Positions 7,828 through 14,307 of a stretch of 21,584 nucleotides of DNA are shown piece after piece. The stretch is taken from the NCBI GenBank assembly GCA_023442485.1, contig JAEZZG010000010.1, forward strand, positions 1 through 21,584. The letters run 5' to 3'. The DNA comes from Actinomycetes bacterium (lineage in GTDB: Bacteria > Actinomycetota > Actinomycetes > Propionibacteriales > Propionibacteriaceae). How positions within the stretch are numbered: the stretch's first letter is position 1; every line of letters starts with the position of its first letter. Below the pieces are notes generated by a model, which had not been told where the DNA came from, did no database searches, and saw nothing but the letters and a program-made list of their open reading frames with translations. Both the position numbers and the translations under genes were made by a program.

Positions 7828-7871
7828 GGGTGGCTTGCCGGGATGCTAGGGGTGGCTTGCCGGGGTGTCAG
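7828..7871. repeat. 22-bp tandem duplication spanning the moaC stop codon
   Basis: Two copies (7828-7849 and 7850-7871) share GGGTGGCTTGCCGGG and differ only in the last few bases (ATGCTAG versus GTGTCAG). The moaC stop lies inside the left copy, so the last residues of MoaC are encoded by the right copy and the duplication changes its C-terminus. Confidence 0.8.
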
Positions 7872-8448
7872 GGCGTTCCCATGTCCCGGAGCGTCCTCCG
7901 GATTTCTTGATGATCTTACATTCGCAGATGTACGCAGACCGATCCACACCCTTGACCATGTCGACGACGGCAAGTGCGGCCACGGTGACTGCAGTCAGTG
8001 CCTCCATCTCAACGCCGGTGCGGTCGGCTGTGCGCACAGTGGCCGTGATCTGGACGCGATCCGTCAAGAGTTCCAGGTCCACCTCGCATCCGTGAACCCC
8101 GATGGTGTGAGCGAGCGGTAGCAAATTAGGGACGCGTTTTGCCGCCTGAATACCTGCGATGCGCGCCACCGCCAAAACGTCACCCTTAGGGACGGTGCCG
8201 GTGCGCAGTGCGGTCATGATCTCAGATGAACAGCTCACCGATCCGACAGCGGTTGCTTCGCGAACCGTCGGGGACTTGGCCGTGACGTCAACCATGTAGG
8301 CGGTGCCGTCGTGACGCAAGTGAGTAAGTTGCGGTGGCTGCACAGTCGAAGCTGAATCCGTGGCTGAGGTGGTTGGGTTGGTCCAGCCGGTTGGGGGAGT
8401 TGAGTCGATTGGGGTTGCTGGTGGGGTTGGTGGGGTGTGATCACTCAT
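7846..8448 (-). CDS. moaC: Cyclic pyranopterin monophosphate synthase
   Basis: Converts the MoaA product (3',8-cH2GTP) to cyclic pyranopterin monophosphate in the first stage of Moco synthesis. Conserved segments: YMVDVTAKSPTVREATA (51-67), KGDVLAVARIAGIQAAKR (88-105, Lys88), LLPLAHTIGVHG (109-120, His114), GVEMEALTAV (145-154, Glu147 and Glu149) and VVDMVKGVD (161-169, Asp163 and Lys166). All catalytic positions known from the E. coli enzyme are kept, although the usual PLCHP is PLAHT. The protein is 200 residues, longer than the usual about 160, because of a 40-residue Pro/Thr-rich N-terminal tail. Its ATG overlaps the moeA stop by 4 bases (ATGA), so it is translationally coupled as the second gene of a moeA-moaC unit. 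Confidence 0.96.
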   Translation of the reverse strand: MSDHTPPTPPATPIDSTPPTGWTNPTTSATDSASTVQPPQLTHLRHDGTAYMVDVTAKSPTVREATAVGSVSCSSEIMTALRTGTVPKGDVLAVARIAGIQAAKRVPNLLPLAHTIGVHGCEVDLELLTDRVQITATVRTADRTGVEMEALTAVTVAALAVVDMVKGVDRSAYICECKIIKKSGGRSGTWERPDTPASHP

Positions 8449-9800
8449 CGAATACTCCTGCGAATCGGGATGATTTCGACCAGATCGCCGACCTCGGTCG
8501 AGTCAGCGTCTACGGGGGTGACAGCCAATCCATCGGCGGCGTGCAAAGATGCAACCAAGTGGGAACCCGAATGAAGATGGTGAGCGGGAACGACCTGAGG
8601 CAAGCCATCGTCGCCCGCGCCGACCTGGGTAACCGGCGTGTACTGTTCCCTGCCCCTGGGTGATGACCATGACGCCGCCGCGCGGGCCGACGATCTGCGG
8701 TGTTCCACCGCAGCAGGGCTGTCGCCGGCGAGTACGGCCAGCACCGGGCGGGCATACAGGTGGAAAGAAACGAAGGCGCCGATCGGGTTTCCGGGGAAGG
8801 CGAGTATCGGCACCATCCGCCCGTCTGTGGCGGCGATCCGGCCCCAGCCCTGAGGCTTGCCGGGCTGCTGGTTAACGGTGCCGAACGCCAAATCATCGGG
8901 CAGTTGTTTGACAACGTCGAAAGCCCCCGCAGAGACACCCCCGGTGGTAATGATCACATCTGCTTCATTGGCTGCGGCCACCAGACATTCATGGAGTTGC
9001 TGCGGGTCATCAATTGCCCTGGCGCGCCGGCAATATTCGCCGCCATGTTCAGCGACCAAAGTGGCAATCATGATCGAGTTGGAATCAGGGATCATGGCCG
9101 TGTCGGGGCACATCGCCGCACTGTGGGTCAGCGCCGCACTGTGGGTCATCTCCATTCCGTTGAGCATCCCCGCGTCTGAAGCGATTCGATGACCGCCTGC
9201 ACCCGTCCCGGCAAGCTCGGAGCCGGTTGAGATTACCGCCACGCGCGGGCGCGGGTGGACTAAAACCTGGGTGTGGCCGATTGACGCGGCTGCAGCCAAA
9301 CTCGCAGCATTGAGGGTGCAACCAACTTGCAACACCTCCTCACCCGCTTGGACATTCTCTCCCTGACGACGAATGTTGGCCCCTGGCGTTACCTCCTGGT
9401 TGATCTGCACCTGGGCTGGAAGTGGCGCCGATCCTGCAGGTTGATCGGTCAGTTCAACTGGGACGACGCAATCGCAGCCTTCAGGAATCCGTGCGCCGGT
9501 CATGATTCGCTGGGCTGTCCCGGTGGTGAGCGCATGAGGGGGACGGCCAGCCGGAATATCACCGGTGACAGGTAGCGAGATTGGTGCAGTTGGGCGTGCC
9601 CCGGCAATATCTGCGTGGCGAACGGCATAGCCGTCCATCGCCGAATTCGTGAACGGGGGCACTGGAATCAGTGCAACCAAGGGTTCTGCCAGTACCAGAC
9701 CGGCGGCTTCATCGAGGGGTACTCGACGAGGGGGCACGGCGGTGACCAAGGCAAGAACTCGATCCCGATGTTCTGCGACCGTACAGCCAGGATTCGCCAT
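8445..9800 (-). CDS. moeA: Molybdopterin molybdenumtransferase
   Basis: Inserts molybdate into adenylylated molybdopterin, the last common Moco step. The 451-residue protein has all MoeA blocks: PPFTNSAMDGYAV (48-60), TGARIPEGCDCVVPVE (101-116), STGSEL (191-196), TTGGVSAGAFD (285-295), the QPGKPQGWG loop (312-320) and FPGNPIGAF (335-343). The start at 9800 has AGAGGAA upstream on the minus strand. A Met/His/Ala-rich stretch at 211-236 contains THSAAL-THSAAM, encoded by an 18-base tandem duplication, just before the usual IPDSNS segment. The gene overlaps moaC by 4 bases and lies 134 bases downstream of moeB on the same strand. Confidence 0.96.
   Translation of the reverse strand: MANPGCTVAEHRDRVLALVTAVPPRRVPLDEAAGLVLAEPLVALIPVPPFTNSAMDGYAVRHADIAGARPTAPISLPVTGDIPAGRPPHALTTGTAQRIMTGARIPEGCDCVVPVELTDQPAGSAPLPAQVQINQEVTPGANIRRQGENVQAGEEVLQVGCTLNAASLAAAASIGHTQVLVHPRPRVAVISTGSELAGTGAGGHRIASDAGMLNGMEMTHSAALTHSAAMCPDTAMIPDSNSIMIATLVAEHGGEYCRRARAIDDPQQLHECLVAAANEADVIITTGGVSAGAFDVVKQLPDDLAFGTVNQQPGKPQGWGRIAATDGRMVPILAFPGNPIGAFVSFHLYARPVLAVLAGDSPAAVEHRRSSARAAASWSSPRGREQYTPVTQVGAGDDGLPQVVPAHHLHSGSHLVASLHAADGLAVTPVDADSTEVGDLVEIIPIRRSIR
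9112..9147. repeat. 18-bp tandem duplication inside moeA
   Basis: Two copies (9112-9129 and 9130-9147) of an 18-base unit containing CGCCGCACTGTGGGTC. The length is a multiple of three, so the frame is kept and the protein gains the repeat THSAAL/THSAAM. Confidence 0.85.
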
Positions 9801-9934
9801 GATTCCTCTTTTCGGTAGTCAGCGTCCACAGTCTATATCGCTTATCTGAGTGTGCCGGGCAGTCACCTCGGTCAACGGTCGGCTAGCCGCCTAAGTGCGA
9901 CCTCGCGTACAGCCGACATTACCCACAGCCATTG

Positions 9935-10714
9935 CTAGTCGCGTCCACAAAAGGGCAGGACCTCCCATCGATGACAGCCGAGATCGGCCATCAACACGCG
10001 ACCGATCAACGGCTCACCAAAGCCCGTGACGAGTTTGATGACCTCGGTGGCCATGACGGAACCACAAACCCCGACTGCCGGGCCGAGGACGCCCACCTCT
10101 TCCGCCGAAGGGACCGCCCCGGCCTTGGGTGGTGGCCCAAAGAGTTGCCGCAGAGAGGTTGATGGCAGGCCGGAATCTTTAGGCGGGGTTGACCAGAAAT
10201 CGCTGACTTGGAAGCGGACACCGGTCACCGTCCCCCAAACCAGCGGCTTACCTGCCTCGGCGCACCAATCCGCAACCAGATATTTGGAGTCGAAGGTGTC
10301 GGTACACTCCACCACGACGTCGTAGTCGTCGCGGAAAGAATCGAGGAGGGTGTGGTCTGCGCGCGGGTAAGTTTTCACCGTCACTGACGAATTCAAGTTG
10401 CGCAAATGTTGCGCAGCTCGCTCAACTTTAGGGTGCCCTAGGTCGGCCTCCAGATAGAGAATCTGACGTTGCAAATTAGTCGCATTTACGGTGTCGAATT
10501 CGCAGATCCCGAGGTGTCCGATCCCAGACGCGGCGAGGTAGGACAACACAGGGGAGCCGAGCCCACCGGCTCCGATTACCAGAACTGAAGCCGAAGCCAG
10601 GCGGCGCTGACCGTCGAGACCAACCCCAGCTACTTGGATGGTGCGCTCGTGGCGAGAAATCAGTGGGTCAGGCAGCGGGGGAGCAGAACGCGCTAGAGGA
10701 ATCCGAATGGACAT
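9935..10714 (-). CDS. moeB: MoeB/ThiF-family adenylyltransferase (molybdopterin-synthase activating)
   Basis: An E1-like enzyme expected to adenylate the C-terminal Gly-Gly of MoaD before sulfur transfer. The Rossmann ATP loop GAGGLGS is at 48-54, the acidic strand EFDTVNATNLQRQ at 72-84 includes the arginine finger Arg83, and CTDTFDSKYL is at 137-146. The 259-residue length matches a stand-alone MoeB without a rhodanese domain. Oddly, neither CxxC zinc pair of typical MoeB/ThiF proteins is present, and the usual PxCxExGVLG segment reads PSAEEVGVLG (202-211) with no cysteine. The start at 10714 has GAGAGG upstream. It is divergent from moaE with 120 bases between them. Context supports MoeB over ThiF: moaD and moaE are adjacent and no thi gene is seen. 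Confidence 0.88.
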   Translation of the reverse strand: MSIRIPLARSAPPLPDPLISRHERTIQVAGVGLDGQRRLASASVLVIGAGGLGSPVLSYLAASGIGHLGICEFDTVNATNLQRQILYLEADLGHPKVERAAQHLRNLNSSVTVKTYPRADHTLLDSFRDDYDVVVECTDTFDSKYLVADWCAEAGKPLVWGTVTGVRFQVSDFWSTPPKDSGLPSTSLRQLFGPPPKAGAVPSAEEVGVLGPAVGVCGSVMATEVIKLVTGFGEPLIGRVLMADLGCHRWEVLPFCGRD

Positions 10715-10834
10715 CGACAGCCTCTCGGGTCGGGCTCAGGTGGTGTGACTAGAATAGCTAAGCCAGCGAACAAATCCGGCAACTGGCCTAGCCGCACCTG
10801 GCAAGAACATCAACGCCACAGCGAAGGAGTGTCC

Positions 10835-11278
10835 ATGGGATTCGAGCCTGAAGTCGTCCTTGCCGACGTCGTTGACTTCGCTGATTGCGGCCTCGACAGT
10901 GCTGCAATCGAGGCCATGGTTGATGACCCTCGGGCGGGAGCGATGGTCTCCTTCGTGGGGCGAGTGCGCAATCATGACGGGGCAGAAGTGGTGACTGCTA
11001 TCGACTACTCCGCCCACCCGTCGGCAACGGATGAATTAGGCCGGATCGCCAGGGGGTATCTCAACCGAGACGGGGTTTGTAAGATCGCGGTTCGCCATGC
11101 CATTGGGCATCTGGAAGTAGGTGACCCTGCCGTCGTGATCGCAGTATCGGCAGCACATCGCGGTCAGGCCTTCTCGGTGTGCCAGGCATTGATTGACCAG
11201 ATCAAAGCCGAGTTGCCGATCTGGAAGAAACAAGGATTTGCAGACGGTTCACAGCGCTGGAGCGGAATTGATTCTTAG
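10835..11278 (+). CDS. moaE: Molybdopterin synthase catalytic subunit
   Basis: Large subunit of the MoaD2-MoaE2 complex that converts cyclic pyranopterin monophosphate to the dithiolene molybdopterin. The 147-residue protein carries FVGRVRNHD (40-48), AHRGQAF (107-113) and the active-site lysines Lys124 and Lys131 in QIKAELPIWKKQ (122-133), matching Lys119 and Lys126 of the E. coli protein, with the final DGSQRW segment. The ATG at 10835 has GAAGGAG at 10823-10829. Its partner moaD lies downstream on the opposite strand, so the two subunits are not in one operon, which is unusual. Confidence 0.95.
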   Translation: MGFEPEVVLADVVDFADCGLDSAAIEAMVDDPRAGAMVSFVGRVRNHDGAEVVTAIDYSAHPSATDELGRIARGYLNRDGVCKIAVRHAIGHLEVGDPAVVIAVSAAHRGQAFSVCQALIDQIKAELPIWKKQGFADGSQRWSGIDS

Positions 11279-11328
11279 CCCGGCGTTGCTCGAAAGTGTT
11301 GACGCCTAGTGTACTGTCCGCGCCTGGT

Positions 11329-11368
11329 GGCACCCATCACGGACGGGCGTGCGCCTATCACGGACCGG
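11329..11368. repeat. Imperfect direct repeat between convergent moaE and moaD
   Basis: Two imperfect copies of a motif GCRCCYATCACGGAC (about 11330-11344 and 11352-11366), with a weaker relative CCCATCACCGGC at 11413-11424. The 158-base moaE-moaD gap holds no gene and no clean hairpin terminator. Confidence 0.45.
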
Positions 11369-11436
11369 TGAGCGATCATCGCCAACGCAGATGCGACCTC
11401 CTAGACGGGTGGCCCATCACCGGCGTGAGGGCAAAT

Positions 11437-11679
11437 CTACCCTCCGGCGAAAGGTGGCAACACATCGAGCAAGGCATGTCCGCGAACCGTCAGGTTGCGG
11501 TCGCTGCAGGCCTTGCCGTCAAGGAGAATGGTCGAGACGCTGATCACTTGGGCTAGTGCGAGATTATCGGCGCTCGCAAGATCGAGGACTTCTTGGACGG
11601 TCATACCCGGTGAGGTATCAAGGTGTGTGCTTCCTGCGCCAGCCGCGTCCTCCGCTGCGGCAAACCATCGAATCAGCAC
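11437..11679 (-). CDS. moaD: Molybdopterin synthase sulfur-carrier subunit
   Basis: An 80-residue ubiquitin-like protein that ends in PPFAGG; the terminal Gly-Gly is adenylated by MoeB and carries the thiocarboxylate used by MoaE. The N-terminal strand is LIRWFAAAEDAAG, and the middle segment TVQEVLDL is typical of the family. The start is GTG at 11679, supported by GAAGGAG a few bases upstream on the minus strand; no ATG fits. It is convergent with moaE and is followed in the same direction by no other gene. Confidence 0.93.
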   Translation of the reverse strand: MLIRWFAAAEDAAGAGSTHLDTSPGMTVQEVLDLASADNLALAQVISVSTILLDGKACSDRNLTVRGHALLDVLPPFAGG

Positions 11680-11850
11680 TGAAACTCCTTCGACTCGCTG
11701 ATATGGACAATCCTAATCTTGATCCCTTCGATCCCCTTGCCCCGAGCGGGGATACCTATTCGGTGACGGGTGCGAGATAGCCAGGTCCTGACGACGTTGC
11801 CCACCTGCCCCACCTCACGATGCTATATCTGCCACCGCGTCGGGTTCCGT

Positions 11851-11924
11851 CACCGCAACCCGCCGCCACCGCATGACCATACCTGGGCCACCGCATGACC
11901 ATACCTGGGTCACCGCAACCCGCC
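11851..11924. repeat. Nested repeats in the moaD-moaA gap
   Basis: A 22-bp unit, CACCGCATGACCATACCTGG plus two bases, is present twice in tandem (11867-11888 and 11889-11910). It is flanked by two copies of CACCGCAACCCGCC (11851-11864 and 11911-11924), whose first six bases match the start of the unit. The gap between moaA and moaD (11680-11963) holds no other supported feature. Confidence 0.85.
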
Positions 11925-11963
11925 ATCCCCAGACTTGTCTATGGCTTCCGGCTTCGGGTGGGA

Positions 11964-13220
11964 TTACCCGCCGATAGCCGACATCGTCCGGGAGGCACGG
12001 GCGAAATCCCCGTCATCGATGCCGTGGGCACGGGGTTTGGTCCACATCGCTTCCTGCCACTTTGCCGCAATCTGATCATCAGACGCATCGGCACGAATCA
12101 ACGAACGCAGGTCGGTTTCTTCGCTAGAAAACAGGCAGGAGCGAATCTGGCCGTCAGACGTCAAGCGCGTCCGCGAGCACTCACTACAGAATGGCTGGGT
12201 TACGGAGGCGATGATCCCGACCAAGCCGGTGAGATCGCCGGTTTGGCCTGCAGTCGGGTCTCCGGTCTGGTCTGCGGACATGCCTGCAGTGCCCTCACTG
12301 TGCCCGTCCCGGTGATCCATGTCGTCCCTGACGTCCCCCACCGCGCCAGCATCGCCAGGCCGTGCCTTGATCGTCGTTGGCACATCGGAGTCGCTGAGAG
12401 TGCGGAGATGACGGGCAAGACGCACATTCCACAGTGCAGCAGGAGCCGATCCACGTCTCTTCGTCGAAGGGGTCAGCTCAAACCCTGCGTCGGTGAGTGC
12501 GGCGATCAAGTCATCCTGGGTGATCAGCGACTTGCGATCCCAGGAATCTTCTGGCCCTAGCGGCATTTGTTCAATGAAACGCAACTGGTATCCGTGAATC
12601 AGACAGAACTCGAGGAGGCGTGCAGCATCGTCGGCGAACCAGCGAGGCTGCGGGACCGCATTGATCTTGATCGGGTGAATCCCGGCGTTGCGGGCGGCAG
12701 CAATACCGTCTAGGACGTCGTGGAAGCGATCCCGTTTGGTGATCATCAAATAGCGTCCCGGATCCAAGGTGTCCAACGAGATGTTGACCCGGTCGATTCC
12801 GGCTTTCGCTAAGTCGTTGGCAAACCGGGACAAGGAGACCGCGTTGGTAGTGATGCCTAGGGTAGGGCGGATACCTGCTGGGGTCCGAAACTGTGACACG
12901 GCGGAGATGATGTCGGTCAGGCCGTGACGCAGTAGGGGTTCGCCGCCGGTGAAGCGCACCTTTTCGACGCTGAGCATCTCGATAGCGATCCGGATCAGGC
13001 GGATCATCTCGTCGTCGCTGAGGACGGTCTGAGATTGGAGCCACGGAAGGCCCTCTTCGGGCATGCAGTAGTGGCAACGGAGATTGCAGCGGTCAGTGAG
13101 GCTGACGCGTAGGTCGCGGCCGACTCGGCCATAGTGGTCAACGAGGACCTGAGCTGAGCCAGCAGGCTCGCTCCTGTGCCCGCCAGATTCCGCGGCTGAG
13201 GTTACGTCCTTGCTGATCAC
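11964..13220 (-). CDS. moaA: GTP 3',8-cyclase (radical SAM)
   Basis: Catalyses the first Moco step, rearrangement of GTP to 3',8-cH2GTP, with two 4Fe-4S clusters. The radical-SAM motif is DRCNLRCHYC (Cys45, Cys49, Cys52), with TGGEPLLR at 91-98. The C-terminal cluster motif FCSECSRTRLTSDGQIRSCL has Cys345, Cys348 and Cys362, and the protein ends in MSAIGG with the essential double glycine. At 418 residues it is longer than the usual 330-360: residues about 270-333 form an Asp/Gly/Thr-rich insertion with a QTGDPTAG/QTGDLT repeat, placed just before the second cluster. The GTG start has no ribosome site but lies 6 bases after a TACACT hexamer, which fits a leaderless transcript. Confidence 0.95.
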   Translation of the reverse strand: MISKDVTSAAESGGHRSEPAGSAQVLVDHYGRVGRDLRVSLTDRCNLRCHYCMPEEGLPWLQSQTVLSDDEMIRLIRIAIEMLSVEKVRFTGGEPLLRHGLTDIISAVSQFRTPAGIRPTLGITTNAVSLSRFANDLAKAGIDRVNISLDTLDPGRYLMITKRDRFHDVLDGIAAARNAGIHPIKINAVPQPRWFADDAARLLEFCLIHGYQLRFIEQMPLGPEDSWDRKSLITQDDLIAALTDAGFELTPSTKRRGSAPAALWNVRLARHLRTLSDSDVPTTIKARPGDAGAVGDVRDDMDHRDGHSEGTAGMSADQTGDPTAGQTGDLTGLVGIIASVTQPFCSECSRTRLTSDGQIRSCLFSSEETDLRSLIRADASDDQIAAKWQEAMWTKPRAHGIDDGDFARASRTMSAIGG

Positions 13221-13226
13221 GCCGTC

Positions 13227-13232
13227 AGTGTA
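13227..13232 (-). promoter_or_regulatory. Possible -10 box for a leaderless moaA transcript
   Basis: On the minus strand TACACT fits the actinobacterial -10 pattern TAnnnT and is separated from the moaA GTG by six bases, so transcription would begin at or next to the start codon. No good -35 is seen. The absence of a ribosome site before moaA agrees with this reading. Confidence 0.4.
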
Positions 13233-13290
13233 CGCGAGCAGAGGCGAGGATGTGGTGAATCTGGCTATCGATAGCGCTAGTCAGGGCGTC

Positions 13291-13332
13291 GACGGTGGGG
13301 TGGCGACGGTGGGGTGGCGACGGTGGGGTGGC
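13291..13332. repeat. 14-bp unit in three perfect tandem copies
   Basis: GACGGTGGGGTGGC is repeated at 13291-13304, 13305-13318 and 13319-13332, followed by a broken copy. The unit length is not a multiple of three, and the region appears non-coding. The plus strand has regularly spaced GGGG runs; the minus strand is C-rich and G-poor. Confidence 0.9.
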
Positions 13333-13596
13333 GACGTGGTGAGGTAGGGGTGATTCGGTGACGGGTGGGTGACGGGGCGATGTCGTTGGGTGAGGGGGCG
13401 ACGTCGGTGGGGTGGTTGCTTCACCTGGGTGGGTGTAAAAATGCGAGGAATGAGTCGGTGGCGGGCGTAAAACAGCACTAATCCGGCCCTAAGCCTGTCC
13501 CGATCTTGGTCGATCAACTAGGATTGACGGCAAGATCAATCGTTGTCTACGAGCCCGCCGCGTGGTGGAGCCGTTGGACCGATGGAAGGGGTACCA

Positions 13597-14043
13597 ATGT
13601 CGTCGAACGATATTGCTTTCACCAAAGAAGAGAAGACTGCGCTGGCAACCCTCGGCGGTTTGGTGCTTGGCTTGATTGCGCTGATCACGCTCATCGTCAA
13701 GCTCGCCCGTCGGAATAAGCCGCAGAATAAGGCTCAGAAACTGATGGACGATGTGTCCAGGTCCAAGTTCGGCAAGCGCGTCAAGAGGGATCACAAGCGG
13801 CTTTCAGCTAAGGCTCGCAGACAAGCTAAGCGGGCGCAGAAAGCGCAAAGTAAGCTCATGGAGAACACCTCGAAGTTCGCTGCCAAGGCTAAGGACGATG
13901 TGCAGTCCTTCACCGAAAGGACCTTCGACAAGGCCAAGGACATTGCCGCTGTGGTGGCAGACAAAGCCAAAGATGTCGCCGCCGAAGCCTCCGAGAAGGC
14001 CCGCGATCTCGCCGCTGACACCGCCAGCAAGGTCAAGAAATAG
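13597..14043 (+). CDS. Membrane-anchored amphipathic-helix protein, function unknown
   Basis: A 148-residue protein, not assigned to a named family. Residues about 14-36 form one hydrophobic segment (LGGLVLGLIALITLIV), followed by a very basic stretch (37-80, many Lys/Arg) and then a long Ala/Lys/Asp/Glu-rich helix (85-148) with loose repeats such as KAKDIAAVVADKAKDVAAEA. This resembles YtxH-like or LEA-like proteins in composition. The short N-terminus followed by a positive cytosolic flank predicts one membrane pass with the helical tail in the cytosol; a role in membrane or stress association is only inference. The ATG at 13597 has GGAAGGGG at 13583-13590; the in-frame start at 13543 lacks a ribosome site. 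A strong terminator follows. Confidence 0.8.
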   Translation: MSSNDIAFTKEEKTALATLGGLVLGLIALITLIVKLARRNKPQNKAQKLMDDVSRSKFGKRVKRDHKRLSAKARRQAKRAQKAQSKLMENTSKFAAKAKDDVQSFTERTFDKAKDIAAVVADKAKDVAAEASEKARDLAADTASKVKK

Positions 14044-14128
14044 CCCTACCTGGCATAGCCTGCGGCCGAGCCCAGGCGCTGCTATCTGCGCAGATGCCTG
14101 ACTTGACGCAAAGCTAGGTAACAAACTC

Positions 14129-14173
14129 CTTACGTTGCCCGATTGCCAACAGCTTTCGGGCGACGTAAGTTTT
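14129..14173 (+). terminator. Rho-independent terminator
   Basis: A 13-base stem CTTACGTTGCCCG (14129-14141) pairs with CGGGCGACGTAAG (14157-14169) with one G-T wobble, around a 15-base loop, and is followed by TTTT. It ends the transcript of the 13597 gene 85 bases after its stop codon and insulates it from the response regulator downstream. Confidence 0.8.
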
Positions 14174-14307
14174 AGGCTTCAGACCATGCGCCCTCGTCGG
14201 CAGAATGCACGAACGGGCGGACTATGTATGATGTATCAAAGAGATTCATCTCAGTCTTGGTGAATTGATCGCGACCGCATGGTCGTTGTGCGATGGTGGA
14301 GGACGCA

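Larger units (their letters stand above)
13221..13596. other. Intergenic region with G-rich low-complexity repeats
   Basis: A 376-base gap between divergent genes moaA and the 13597 gene. It holds the moaA -10 candidate at its left end, the three-copy 14-bp repeat at 13291-13332, further degenerate GGTGGGTGACGGGG-type sequence to about 13433, and a more ordinary stretch (13434-13590) that should contain the promoter of the right-hand gene, although no clear hexamers were found. The minus-strand frame across it is Pro/Arg/His-rich and is not considered a gene. Confidence 0.5.

Noticed and set aside
11703..11780. 25-codon ORF (starts MDNPNLDPFDPLAPSG) divergent from moaD
   Set aside because: No ribosome site and no known relative; it could be a gene remnant but cannot be supported.
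11895..12560. Plus-strand ORF of 221 residues
   Set aside because: It is a shadow of moaA, which has full radical-SAM motifs on the other strand.
13281..13517. Minus-strand ORF rich in Pro, Arg and His
   Set aside because: It is produced by the G-rich tandem repeats; the repeat unit is 14 bp and the product has no folded-protein features.
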